From the NCBI GenBank assembly GCA_009885545.1, contig VFKM01000156.1, positions 1 through 44,174 of the forward strand: 44,174 nucleotides of DNA, written 5' to 3'. Numbering within the stretch: position 1 is the first letter of the stretch; every line of letters begins with the position of its first letter. The translations under genes were made by a program, and so were the position numbers. Of this stretch, positions 1 to 8,758 are shown in pieces. Below the pieces are notes generated by a model, which was not told the DNA's origin, did no database searches, and worked only from the letters and a program-made list of their open reading frames with translations. This DNA comes from Flavobacteriales bacterium (GTDB taxonomy: Bacteria > Bacteroidota > Bacteroidia > Flavobacteriales_D > Crocinitomicaceae).

Positions 1-2187
1 ATGAATGATATTAAAATCTCTTCAATCATGAAGGTGGTGAATCTTGGTACCATTAAAATGGAATTGGGTGACTCTAAAATGTTGCAAGAAGTGAAAATTG
101 TTGGTGAAATAGATTTGCTTAAAATCGGCATCGATAAGAAGGTATACAATGTTGGGGAAGATTTATCTGTAAAGGGCGGAACAGCCAACGATGTATTGAA
201 TAATATACCATCCGTTCAAGTGGATCAAGAAGGAAAAATCAGCCTACGTGGTGATGGTGGTGTTACAGTTTTAATTGATGGTCGACCAAGTTCACTTTCA
301 GGAGCTAGTGGGAAATCCTTATTGGATGCACTTCCTGCAGGTTCTATTGAAAGAATCGAAATTGTTACCAATCCTTCAGCGAAATATGATCCTGAAGGCA
401 CTTCTGGAATTATCAATATTGTATTGAAAAAGAATAAATTACGCGGATTTAATGGGTTAATCAACGGAACACTTGGTTCTGGTGATTTAACAGGAGGTAA
501 CAGTATTGAAGGTGGTGTTTCATTGAGTTATAGAAATTCAAAATTCAATACGTTTGGAAGTTATACTGGGAGATACAATGAAGGTTACCGCAACAATTAT
601 TCTGATTTAACCCAAACATTCGCTGACGGGACTCAATCCAGAATTTTACAAGAACGCATTGGTACTGATTTAAATGCGGGTCATACCATTCGCTTAGGTT
701 CCGATTTTTACTTAAAAGCAAGACATTTATTAGGTATTTCGGCGACAGCAAGCATAGGCCAACGTGATAGAACTGGATCACAATGGAATTCAAGTTTTGA
801 TCAAACAGGTACACAATTGGCTTTGTGGAACAGGTATTCTTCAGATCCATCTCAGCAACATAACTTAGATGTCAACGTCAATTATAAATACGATTTGAAA
901 GAAGACCGTGGTAATTTAATAGTTGATTTAAATCAATCTTTTGGAAAAGATGATATTCAAGGTTTTTATGATCAAAGTTATTATACGAATGACACGGTAT
1001 TGCTTGGATCACAACCAATCGAACAACAATTATTCAACAAGGAAAGAAACAATGTAACAACTGGTCAAGTAGATTTTACTTATACTTTTCCTAAGATTAA
1101 AGCACGAATAGAAACGGGGACGAAAGCGATAATTCGTCAACAAAGTGTTGATACGTATTCAGAACGGTATGATACCTTGCAAGGAATCTTTCTTGAAGAT
1201 ACTTTGTCTAATTTCGAATATCAATACGATGAAAAGATTTTTAGTTTGTATGGAATTTTTGGTCAGCAATTGGGTAAATTCAAATATCAAGCTGGCGTTA
1301 GATTGGAAAAGGCATATCAAATTCCTAATTTAATTTCAGATACAATTCGCATAGTAAACGATTATTTCAATTACTTTCCTTCAGCACACATTCGCTACAG
1401 TTTAACAGAGAAATCTGAAATCAGTTTGAGCTATTCGAAGCGAATTACACGCGCTAGTTCGGGTGATTTGAATCCATTTACAAGTTATGCTGATCCATAT
1501 AATTTAAGAAAAGGAAATCCATATTTACAACCTGAATTCATTGATTCTTATGATTTGGGTTATGCAAATGAAATAAAAAAGGTGACATTTACAGTTAGTC
1601 TTTATTACCGACACAATACACAGATAATTTCTCGAATAAAAGATTTTTATGATGATAATACGTCTGCGATGACTTTTATTAACCTGGATGCAAGTCATAA
1701 TTTTGGTTCAGAAGCGGTTGTAATAGTTAAACCATTCAAATGGTGGAGAAATACACTTTCGGCGAATGCAAATTATTTTCAATTTGTAGATGACAACACA
1801 ACTGCCGATTGGAATGTGAACGGGATTAGTTGGAGTGCTAAGTATACTGGTGCAGTTGATTTTTGGAAAAAAACAGCAATAGTTCAGTTAAATGTAAATT
1901 ACAATTCACCGAGAAATACGGTTCAAGGTCGCGTTCAACGTAAAGGACCTGTAGATTTGTCGTTTGAAAAAACGTTCAAAGAAGGAAAATGGTCATTAGG
2001 ATGTAGAGTAACAGATATTTTTAATCAAATGGGGTTTTATATGAACTTGGATCAACCAACTGTTCAACAAACTTCATCTTTCAAATGGTTAACAAGAAAA
2101 TATTTAGTGACATTCTCTTATAAATTCGGGAAGTTAGAAATCTCGAATAAAAAACAGGGCGGAGGAGAAGGCGGATTTGATATGTAA
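1..2187 (+). CDS. TonB-dependent outer-membrane receptor, 5' truncated by window edge
   Basis: Outer-membrane beta-barrel receptor of the Bacteroidota type, probably importing a ligand with energy from a TonB/ExbBD complex such as the one encoded at 33288-37349. The reading frame is open at base 1. Residues 1-45 read like the end of an N-terminal carboxypeptidase-like domain, leading into a plug domain with KVYNVGEDL, GGTANDVLNNIPSVQVD and SLRGDGGVTVLIDGRPS, then IERIEIVTNPSAKYDPEG and a long beta-rich barrel. The first in-frame ATG at base 1 is therefore probably internal, and the signal peptide and first domain lie outside the window. The C-terminal half has alternating aromatic/polar strands and the YKFG-like last strand expected of this family. 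Ligand unknown. The family is seen directly; the link to the TonB locus is inference. Confidence 0.9.
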   Translation: MNDIKISSIMKVVNLGTIKMELGDSKMLQEVKIVGEIDLLKIGIDKKVYNVGEDLSVKGGTANDVLNNIPSVQVDQEGKISLRGDGGVTVLIDGRPSSLSGASGKSLLDALPAGSIERIEIVTNPSAKYDPEGTSGIINIVLKKNKLRGFNGLINGTLGSGDLTGGNSIEGGVSLSYRNSKFNTFGSYTGRYNEGYRNNYSDLTQTFADGTQSRILQERIGTDLNAGHTIRLGSDFYLKARHLLGISATASIGQRDRTGSQWNSSFDQTGTQLALWNRYSSDPSQQHNLDVNVNYKYDLKEDRGNLIVDLNQSFGKDDIQGFYDQSYYTNDTVLLGSQPIEQQLFNKERNNVTTGQVDFTYTFPKIKARIETGTKAIIRQQSVDTYSERYDTLQGIFLEDTLSNFEYQYDEKIFSLYGIFGQQLGKFKYQAGVRLEKAYQIPNLISDTIRIVNDYFNYFPSAHIRYSLTEKSEISLSYSKRITRASSGDLNPFTSYADPYNLRKGNPYLQPEFIDSYDLGYANEIKKVTFTVSLYYRHNTQIISRIKDFYDDNTSAMTFINLDASHNFGSEAVVIVKPFKWWRNTLSANANYFQFVDDNTTADWNVNGISWSAKYTGAVDFWKKTAIVQLNVNYNSPRNTVQGRVQRKGPVDLSFEKTFKEGKWSLGCRVTDIFNQMGFYMNLDQPTVQQTSSFKWLTRKYLVTFSYKFGKLEISNKKQGGGEGGFDM

Positions 2188-2194
2188 AAACTAC

Positions 2195-2323
2195 TTATTT
2201 TAAACTTTCTTTCGTTGTGATTTTTATTCCAAGTCCCATTAAACCTTGATCAAACGATTTTAATTTATTTGTTGATTTCGTTGGTGCTTGTAGTATTCTT
2301 CGGATGTCTATTTTCGTTTTCAT
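2195..2323 (-). CDS. Possible small protein of 42 residues
   Basis: A minus-strand frame from ATG at 2323 to TAA at 2195 would encode a 42-residue basic peptide beginning MKTKIDIRRIL and ending KITTKESLK. It has no signal peptide, membrane segment or recognised motif. It lies just past the end of the receptor gene on the other strand. I see no ribosome-binding site, which means little in this phylum, and no good promoter. An open frame of this length occurs by chance in AT-rich DNA, so this is only a candidate. Confidence 0.2.
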   Translation of the reverse strand: MKTKIDIRRILQAPTKSTNKLKSFDQGLMGLGIKITTKESLK

Positions 2324-2464
2324 AATCGGTGTGTTGTGTACATTCGAAGATAGACAAGAATAATACCATTTTCAGATTGACATAGTTATCCGTATGTTTT
2401 ATACTGTAAAAGGGTAGGATTTGTGATTAAAGTCTTCCACCATATCGAATATCAATTATTACGA

Positions 2465-2483
2465 CACTTCGATATACTCAGTG
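2465..2483. repeat. Short hairpin repeat (REP-like), copy 1
   Basis: The 19-base sequence cacttcgatatactcagtg can fold with a cact/agtg stem. A second copy at 43038-43056 reads tacttcgataaactcagta, so both sides of the stem changed together (C-G to T-A). The core resembles the CTTCGAnnnnCTCAGT phrase commonly dispersed between genes in Bacteroidota. Longer pairing here (acttc with gaagt) is also possible. Confidence 0.55.
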
Positions 2484-2547
2484 AAGTCCAAACTCCATAC
2501 GGTGCACTGATAGTTGAGTATTTTGACTTATAAGCTATGAGTTACAT

Positions 2548-2572
2548 CTATGTGCTCTGTGTCTATGTGTTT
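2548..2572. repeat. Dispersed tatgtg-rich intergenic phrase, copy 1
   Basis: The phrase ctatgtgctctgtgtctat continues with gtgttt. A close relative at about 43021-43072 carries the same start (atgtgctctatgtgct) and end (ctatgtgtttc), but is interrupted there by the hairpin repeat. Low-complexity, non-coding, probably a mobile or expanding intergenic repeat. Confidence 0.45.
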
Positions 2573-2598
2573 CCAAATATAGTATGCACTTTTTATTT

Positions 2599-3168
2599 CT
2601 AACCTCTATCTCCCTTATTACATGTGTAAACGAAAGCTGGAGGAAAATTCAAAGGGGTAAAATCTATTGAAACTCCATCAAATACTTTTTTGATGTGTTT
2701 TTTAGATTGCAATGAATATTGGAATTGAATGTATTTCCCAATAGGTTTCAATGAATTATGAGATGCTTTTAGAACTGAATCTCTTATGTCTTGAGGGAAA
2801 TTTGCTAAAGGAAGTGATGAAACAACCACATCTGCTTTGTCCAAATTATATTCACTCAAATAATGTTCAATTTTTTCGGCTGAATCATAGATTATATGAA
2901 CTCTGTCATCCGTTATTCGTTTTTGAAGCTGATTGCAAAAATTTTCGTTTAGCTCAAAAACTAATAAAACAGCATCTGGAAGCATTTTTTCTAGAATTTT
3001 ATCTGTAAAAACACCTGTGCCTGGACCAAGTTCGATTATTACTTTAGCTTCGTTAAAATCAATATTCGCCAACATTTTTTGGGCAAGAAAACGGGAACTT
3101 GGAGCCATAGCGCCAACCATCTTCTTTTCCTTCCAAAATTGCTTTAAAAATGATTTTTTATCTGACAT
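2599..3168 (-). CDS. Phospholipid N-methyltransferase-like SAM-dependent methyltransferase
   Basis: A class I SAM-dependent methyltransferase of 189 residues. The SAM-binding motif ELGPGTGVFT lies at residues 46-55 and is preceded by VGAMAPSSRFLAQKML (residues 18-33), a stretch typical of bacterial phospholipid N-methyltransferases (PmtA type) and their relatives. An acidic motif I partner (VFELN) and a VVSSLPLANFP segment follow; the latter fits the family's substrate-side motif. I chose ATG at 3168; a TTG at 3177 is in frame and would overlap the upstream stop, but adds only three residues. It follows the dihydroorotase-like gene almost without gap, suggesting one operon. Lipid substrate is inferred from family resemblance only; an rRNA methyltransferase-like role is a less likely alternative. 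Confidence 0.75.
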   Translation of the reverse strand: MSDKKSFLKQFWKEKKMVGAMAPSSRFLAQKMLANIDFNEAKVIIELGPGTGVFTDKILEKMLPDAVLLVFELNENFCNQLQKRITDDRVHIIYDSAEKIEHYLSEYNLDKADVVVSSLPLANFPQDIRDSVLKASHNSLKPIGKYIQFQYSLQSKKHIKKVFDGVSIDFTPLNFPPAFVYTCNKGDRG

Positions 3169-3173
3169 AATTT

Positions 3174-4433
3174 TCAATCTCGACAGGCTAATTTACCGTT
3201 ATTTATTATCCCAACAATGGTTCCTTTTAATTCTTTACCAACAAAAGGAGTGTTCATAGTATAGGATGAAATCATTCCTTTTTCAAATAACCATTGACTA
3301 TCAGACGAAAAGACTGTTAAATCAGCTTTGTTTCCTACTTCAATTGGGTGTTGATTAATGTTCGCTATTTCTCTAGAATTTATTGAAATCGCGTTGATTA
3401 CAGTTTTTAAATCAAATTCTTTACACAAAACAAGTGAAGAAAAAACCGTCTGCAAATTGATACAGCCAAATGACGCATTATCGAATTCAACATCTTTCTC
3501 TTCTTTGTCATGCGGTCTATGATCCGAAACGATGGTATCAATTGTGCCATCTTTCAATCCAGCCCACAAAGCCAATCTATCTGATTCCCTGCGAAATGGC
3601 GGCATTACTTTAAAGTTTGAATCGAAGTCTAAAACTGCAGTTTCGTTGTATACTAAATTCAAAACGTGCACATCTGCAGAGATTTTCATTCCTATTGATT
3701 TTGCTTTGCGAATTAAATCCACACTTTCTGCGCAAGATATTCCCGTGAAATGGATATTGCCATCAGTATATTCTGTCAATCGTAAATTTCTTTCTACTTG
3801 AATGATTTCTGCAATTGTTGGGTCTGCTTTAATTCCAGTTTTGGTAGAGGCTTCTCCTTCATTGACCATTCCTTTTCCAGCAAGTGAATGATCTCTAGAA
3901 AATGCGATAATTTTACCGTTGAAGTTTTTAGAGTAAAGGAGGGCTCTGAACATGATTCCAGAATTGACAGGCACTAAGTCATCTGAGAACAGGGTAACTC
4001 CAGATTGATTCATATCAAACATTTCAGCTAAATTCTCACCTAACATTTTTTCTGTAATTGCTCCTATCGGATGAATACTTGTTACATGATTTTCTCCTTT
4101 TCGCAAGATGTATTCAACTTGAGTTTTTCCATCAACAACAGGATAAGTACTAGGTAATACTGCAACGTGCGTATATCCTCCAAAAGCTGCAGCGTCAAGT
4201 CCCGAATCGATAGTTTCCTTATGTTCTTCCCCTGGATCGCAAAAATGAGCTTTTAAATCGACCCATCCTTGTGAAACTGCCAAGTTGGTGCCGTTCAGTT
4301 CTTGCGCATCTTCTGAGGAGATATCTTTTCCAATCTCAGCAATAATGCCGTCTTGAATTAAAATATCCATTACAATTCCATTATTACTAGAAGAAGGATC
4401 TAATATCGTTGCTTTTTTAACGAGTATTTTCAT
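3174..4433 (-). CDS. pyrC: Dihydroorotase-family protein, probably catalytically inactive
   Basis: A 419-residue member of the type I dihydroorotase family (amidohydrolase superfamily), in overall length and sequence order: [18 protein letters not shown] at residues 56-73, [25 protein letters not shown], and [21 protein letters not shown] starting at D303-H305. Active enzymes have DxHxH at the first motif; here the first histidine is lysine (K61, only H63 remains). The usual HCED, HVST and TPHHL segments read [16 protein letters not shown] and DVHVLNL, so further metal ligands are missing. This resembles the inactive PyrC-prime partners known from Pseudomonas aspartate transcarbamoylase complexes and is common in Bacteroidota. 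It lies 15 bases after the BatA-like gene. The symbol marks the family only; a separate active dihydroorotase is expected elsewhere. Confidence 0.8.
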   Translation of the reverse strand: MKILVKKATILDPSSSNNGIVMDILIQDGIIAEIGKDISSEDAQELNGTNLAVSQGWVDLKAHFCDPGEEHKETIDSGLDAAAFGGYTHVAVLPSTYPVVDGKTQVEYILRKGENHVTSIHPIGAITEKMLGENLAEMFDMNQSGVTLFSDDLVPVNSGIMFRALLYSKNFNGKIIAFSRDHSLAGKGMVNEGEASTKTGIKADPTIAEIIQVERNLRLTEYTDGNIHFTGISCAESVDLIRKAKSIGMKISADVHVLNLVYNETAVLDFDSNFKVMPPFRRESDRLALWAGLKDGTIDTIVSDHRPHDKEEKDVEFDNASFGCINLQTVFSSLVLCKEFDLKTVINAISINSREIANINQHPIEVGNKADLTVFSSDSQWLFEKGMISSYTMNTPFVGKELKGTIVGIINNGKLACRD

Positions 4434-4448
4434 TGTACGTGCGTTTAA

Positions 4449-6497
4449 TTATTTCCAAAATTTTAAAACTAACATTTCTGATAAAAAGAAAAGTAATGCC
4501 AGCAAGACAAACAATTTCCAATATTCAAATGGCTTTTCAATGTCGATTTTTGTGATGCTTTGTCCCTCACTAATTTCATTGAAAGAAACATGCTTCAAAG
4601 ATTCATTTTCTAACGAACTAATAATTTCACTTTTTTCAAAACACTCAGTTGACGATTCAGTTCGATCAAAATTCAATGACAAGATACCTTCTTTTTTCTC
4701 ATCAATAATATCATAGGTTCCAGCAGTAAGCATTTCAATTGCTTCTTGACCACTCAATGAAATATAATTAATTAAGCCTTGTTTTTGAACTTGTGGAATG
4801 AAATCTATTTTTTTGTTTTTCAAGTGTATTGGTGTTTCACCACTTTGTTTCTTGTACAAAGGGTAAAACGATTCCTTTCCGAGAACTAAAGAAATTGGAG
4901 CCTTCCGTTGACTCATTTCTCCAATTCTTAGAACTATACTTGGAAATAAAGCATCTGATGTAAAGGTTCCAAATGAAAGATCTAAGGAAGAGGCAAAAAG
5001 AAATGTGTTTATTGCTCCTTCAGATCTTAAAAATAACGGCATTCCATTTTGAAAACGAATCAATTCATAAAATGAGCTTTTTCCTTGAGGAATAATTTGA
5101 TAGCCTTTCGTTAAAGAAGGTAAATTTAAATTGTCTTTTTTCTTTTCAAACATGCCATAAAAGAAAGGGTCATCATATGTCAATTTGTCTATTTTCGTTC
5201 CACTTGAAATTTCTTTCCCAAGAAATGGCATTTGTAGGTCTTTTAACAAGGAATTCCAAGAAGCAGTTTTACATCGAGTGCCAGGGAAAAGTGCGATTGT
5301 ACCACCAGATTGTGCAAATAGTTTAAGATTTTGAGCCATTCCTGATGGTATTTCATTTAAACCATTGATAAATACCAAATCAACCTGATTCAAACGGTCT
5401 AATGTAAATGCATTTTCATCAATCGTACTGACTTTGTAATATGCTTCGAGATTGTATACTTGGGAAACTGCAGTTGTTGCATCTTCTCCGTTTACAATTA
5501 ACACGGTTGTTTCCTTGTCAACAAAATAGGAGAAGAAATAATCATCATCCCAAAATAACTGCTTGTCGTTAACGGATAATTTACCTGATTTAAAACCATC
5601 TGATTTTTCTGTGTAGTTGAAAACAGTCGCAGTTTTATTATTGGCAGGGATATCTAAAAATACATCTCTTTGAATTCCGTCAACATTCATGTGTAATTCA
5701 ACATTCGTCAAGGCTTCCTTCCCGCTATTGACAACACGAATATTTAACTCGTTGTTTTGACCTACTTTCTGAATAGGTGAAGAAAACCAAACAGAATCAA
5801 TATAGATATTTGATTTTTCTTGTGGAGATAACAAAACCGGGTAGTAAAATGAATTAAGATCTTCATTCAATTCACTGAAACGAGATGTGGATTTTTGAAA
5901 ATCTGAAAAGAATACATATTGTCTTGTTCCAATCTTTTGAGTCGTTTGACTTTCTTTATCAATAAAATTCCGTTGCCAATTCAGCACATCATCCAACTTT
6001 CGAATCAGCGCCGTAGGTTCGATTTTATCCAATAAATCAAGTGCTTCAATCTTGGTAATCAACCTTTGTTCTATACCACTCATTTGATTGGTGTTCAAAA
6101 GTATTCGAGTATCTAGACTTGCTTTTTCAATCATTTTGCGAGCCATCTCACGCGCTTCTGAGAGTAATTCTCCTTCCGTTCCTTTTGCAGTCATAGAAAA
6201 AGAATTATCGAGGTAGATAGCTAAAACTGGTTTTCCTGCAGAGCTGTTTGTTGATTCTACTGGAATAAAAGGTTGAGCAAAAGCAATTATTAAACAAGCT
6301 AATGCAAGTAATCTGATAAAAAGTATGAGTAAATGTTTTAATTTCTGTGTTGAACGAGTTTGCTGGTCAACATGCTTGATGAATTTTAAACTTGAAAAAT
6401 AAAGAGTTTTATATTTCCTGAAATTAAATAAATGAATGATGATTGGAATCGCTAATGCGAACAACGTCCAAAGAAATTCAGGGTACACGAATTGCAT
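4449..6497 (-). CDS. BatA-domain membrane protein with von Willebrand A-like domain
   Basis: A 682-residue inner-membrane protein. The N-terminus has the double membrane-spanning BatA domain: helix one at about residues 8-24 (ALAIPIIIHLFNFRKYKTL), then FSSLKFIK, and helix two at about 55-76. A VWA-like segment follows with LDNSFSM at residues 96-102, matching the DxSxS metal-site motif. The middle is a long region with a Rossmann-like stretch (VLIVNGEDATT, FINGLNEIP, FAQSGGTIALFPG) resembling glutamine-amidotransferase-like folds seen in this family. A final membrane helix at about 663-679 ends in LKFWK. The function of these proteins is not established; the family is linked to stress tolerance in Bacteroides (Bat proteins). 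It is probably first in an operon with the two genes downstream. Confidence 0.82.
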   Translation of the reverse strand: MQFVYPEFLWTLFALAIPIIIHLFNFRKYKTLYFSSLKFIKHVDQQTRSTQKLKHLLILFIRLLALACLIIAFAQPFIPVESTNSSAGKPVLAIYLDNSFSMTAKGTEGELLSEAREMARKMIEKASLDTRILLNTNQMSGIEQRLITKIEALDLLDKIEPTALIRKLDDVLNWQRNFIDKESQTTQKIGTRQYVFFSDFQKSTSRFSELNEDLNSFYYPVLLSPQEKSNIYIDSVWFSSPIQKVGQNNELNIRVVNSGKEALTNVELHMNVDGIQRDVFLDIPANNKTATVFNYTEKSDGFKSGKLSVNDKQLFWDDDYFFSYFVDKETTVLIVNGEDATTAVSQVYNLEAYYKVSTIDENAFTLDRLNQVDLVFINGLNEIPSGMAQNLKLFAQSGGTIALFPGTRCKTASWNSLLKDLQMPFLGKEISSGTKIDKLTYDDPFFYGMFEKKKDNLNLPSLTKGYQIIPQGKSSFYELIRFQNGMPLFLRSEGAINTFLFASSLDLSFGTFTSDALFPSIVLRIGEMSQRKAPISLVLGKESFYPLYKKQSGETPIHLKNKKIDFIPQVQKQGLINYISLSGQEAIEMLTAGTYDIIDEKKEGILSLNFDRTESSTECFEKSEIISSLENESLKHVSFNEISEGQSITKIDIEKPFEYWKLFVLLALLFFLSEMLVLKFWK

Positions 6498-6501
6498 GTT
6501 T

Positions 6502-6509
6502 CAAATGTA
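6502..6509 (-). promoter_or_regulatory. Candidate -7 box for the BatA operon
   Basis: Minus-strand TACATTTG matches the Bacteroidota -7 consensus TAnnTTTG. It ends only four bases before the ATG at 6497, so transcription from it would give an almost leaderless mRNA. I found no well-placed TTG at -33, hence low confidence. Confidence 0.35.
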
Positions 6510-6688
6510 GCTAAAATTCTGTTTCCAAAGAAATCATTAAAAAGATTGTTTACTAAAAACAAGAACTTTAAAATAAAATATCTCTGAAGAATCATAAATT
6601 ACTACTTCTGTATTTCTTGCAAACTATCTTTTACTTTTAAGGTCTAAATTGAATCGTTAATGAATAAAAACGCTAATTTTAGAGCTGT

Positions 6689-8698
6689 ATGAAGTTAATT
6701 GTCTTTTCTTTTGCTCTACTATTTTCATTGTTTTCATTCGCAAATGATCGTTTGAAAACGGATAATATTGATTCGGTTTTACAAAAGTTACGTACCGAGA
6801 AAAATACACTTAAAAAAATTGAATTAAATCTAATTGCATCTGAATTTTTTTCTCAAACACCTTCATCATACGTTAAGTGCTATGAGCATTTAAACAATGT
6901 GAAAAGTCTATTATCAAAAGTGGATAACCCTTCTAAAAGAGCAAAATATTTACTTGAAATAGGTACTTGTTTTATGTATCTTTCTGATAATCCATTGGCA
7001 ATTAGCAATCTAAATTCTGCATTACTAATAGTTAATGGGCTTGATACCAAAGATAAAGTACTTTGTTACAACCGTTTGGGAAATTTGTATTCGGATTCAA
7101 AAGAGTATCAAAATGCAATTTATAATTACAAAAAAGGAATTCTTTTAGTTGACCAATTACCACTACCAAATTCGAAAAATTTTGAAACGCTCTATAATAA
7201 TTTAGCAGTTACCTTAATGGATATCAACTTGCTCGATTCAGCTATGTATTATCATAAAATTTGTTTGAAATCACGTCTTAAAACAAAGGATATTTTGAAT
7301 ATAGGTCAATCTTATAATAACATTGGTTCGGTGTTATTTCTTCAAGGAGAATTTGATTCGTCACTTTACTATTTTAAAAAAGGATTGAGTTTTAGATTGA
7401 AATCGAAGAAGGCTCCAGAAACTGGAATTAGTGAAAGCGAAATTAATATTGCAAAAGCATTAATCGCCTTAAATCGATTTGCTGAAGCAGAAATTTTACT
7501 TACAAAAAACTATAAAAAATCACTTGGTCATCTTTATTCTAGCATTGGGTTTAGAGCGGTTGAACAATTGATGATTCTTTATTCAAAAAACAAGCAATAT
7601 CAAAAAGCAATGTTTTTCACTGAGAAATATTACACACTCAAAGATAGCATGTATTCTTTGGGTTCAAGAGAGGAAGTTATTCGCCAAAACCTTGCTTTTC
7701 AGTACAATGAAAAAGTACAAAAAGATAGTATTATTTCTATTCAAAAGAAAAAATCCGAACTGATTCAAAAACAAAAGGAGAGAGAAATTCAATCTCAAAA
7801 AGATAGGGAATCAAAAATAGTTTTAGGTTCTATGATACTTCTCATTCTTTTAATGTCGGGAATTATATTTTTGGTCGTTCGAAGTTATAGGATCAAGAAG
7901 AAGGTATCCGAAGTGATGTTTTTACAAAAAAATAAACTTGAAAAAACACACCAAGAAATAACAGATAGTATAACCTATGCTAAACGCATTCAATCGGCAA
8001 TTTTACCTCAAGAAAAGGTTATCAAAGAATACTTTGAGGATTCCTTTATTCTATATAAGCCAAAGGACATTGTAGCCGGTGATTTTTATTGGTTTGAGGT
8101 AGTGGATAATTTGATTTTCCTTGCTGCCGCAGATTGCACAGGCCACGGAGTTCCAGGCGCAATGGTTTCTGTTGTGTGTAACAATGCTTTGAATCGAAGT
8201 ATTAAGGAGTTTAATTTAAAAAAGCCCTCAGATATTTTAGATAAAACAAGGGAAATTGTCGTTTCAGAATTTGAAAAATCGGATGAAGAAGTTAAAGATG
8301 GAATGGATATTTCATTGTGCGCCATAAGTTCTGATTACAAAAAAGTTTATTGGGCAGGCGCTAATAATCCATTGTGGATATTAAGAAATGGTGAGGTTCT
8401 AGAATTTAAAGCAGATAAACAACCAATAGGAAATTTTGCCTATTCCAAACCTTTTACGAATCATGAAATTGAATTGCAAAAAGGAGATGAAATCTTTCTT
8501 ACTACGGATGGTTATCAAGATCAATTCGGAGGTGAAATGGGTAAAAAGCTTAAGTCAAATCGGTTGAAAGATATTTTGAAGTCTATGCATGATTCTAAAA
8601 TGGAAGATAAAAAGAGTGAAATAAATTCATTCTTTCAAGAATGGAAAGGTGATTTAGAACAGATTGACGACGTATGTATTATTGGGATAAGACTCTAA
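6689..8698 (+). CDS. TPR-domain membrane-bound SpoIIE-family (PP2C) serine phosphatase
   Basis: A 669-residue signalling protein. Residues 1-18 are a signal peptide. About residues 75-320 are tetratricopeptide repeats (YNRLGNLYSDSKEYQNAIYNYKKG, YNNIGSVLFLQGEFDSSLYYFKKG), placed in the periplasm. A lysine/glutamine-rich coiled coil runs at about 345-375, one membrane helix at 376-397, then a linker with SITYAKRIQSAILP and a cytosolic SpoIIE/PP2C domain (about 430-669). The metal-binding motifs are intact: AGDFYW near 463, ADCTGHGVPGAM near 482, DGMDISL near 536, TTDGYQDQFGG near 607 and DDVCIIGIR near the end. It should dephosphorylate a serine/threonine phosphoprotein, in many bacteria an anti-sigma antagonist, but no partner kinase or STAS protein is encoded nearby. 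Only 60 bases separate it from the next gene. Confidence 0.9.
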   Translation: MKLIVFSFALLFSLFSFANDRLKTDNIDSVLQKLRTEKNTLKKIELNLIASEFFSQTPSSYVKCYEHLNNVKSLLSKVDNPSKRAKYLLEIGTCFMYLSDNPLAISNLNSALLIVNGLDTKDKVLCYNRLGNLYSDSKEYQNAIYNYKKGILLVDQLPLPNSKNFETLYNNLAVTLMDINLLDSAMYYHKICLKSRLKTKDILNIGQSYNNIGSVLFLQGEFDSSLYYFKKGLSFRLKSKKAPETGISESEINIAKALIALNRFAEAEILLTKNYKKSLGHLYSSIGFRAVEQLMILYSKNKQYQKAMFFTEKYYTLKDSMYSLGSREEVIRQNLAFQYNEKVQKDSIISIQKKKSELIQKQKEREIQSQKDRESKIVLGSMILLILLMSGIIFLVVRSYRIKKKVSEVMFLQKNKLEKTHQEITDSITYAKRIQSAILPQEKVIKEYFEDSFILYKPKDIVAGDFYWFEVVDNLIFLAAADCTGHGVPGAMVSVVCNNALNRSIKEFNLKKPSDILDKTREIVVSEFEKSDEEVKDGMDISLCAISSDYKKVYWAGANNPLWILRNGEVLEFKADKQPIGNFAYSKPFTNHEIELQKGDEIFLTTDGYQDQFGGEMGKKLKSNRLKDILKSMHDSKMEDKKSEINSFFQEWKGDLEQIDDVCIIGIRL

Positions 8699-8727
8699 TG
8701 CAGAACGTGAAATGAATTAAGCTTTTG

Positions 8728-8735
8728 TATATTTG
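8728..8735 (+). promoter_or_regulatory. Candidate -7 box for the glycine-rich lipoprotein gene
   Basis: TATATTTG matches TAnnTTTG exactly and lies 23 bases before the ATG at 8759. No TTG is found at the right distance upstream, so the assignment is tentative. If real, the lipoprotein has its own promoter apart from the phosphatase gene. Confidence 0.4.
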
Positions 8736-8758
8736 AATCAAAATTGTAAAAAAAAGTC

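Larger units (their letters stand above)
2188..2598. other. Intergenic region between convergent genes, repeats only
   Basis: This stretch separates the receptor gene from the convergent methyltransferase gene. It holds a hairpin repeat at 2465-2483, a phrase rich in tatgtg at 2548-2572 that recurs near 43020, and one weak small ORF on the minus strand at 2195-2323. I see no clear intrinsic terminator, tRNA or conserved RNA in it. Confidence 0.6.

Noticed and set aside
3177-3177. TTG start for the methyltransferase gene, overlapping the upstream stop
   Set aside because: An ATG three codons on gives a normal family-like start; the TTG remains possible but was not chosen.
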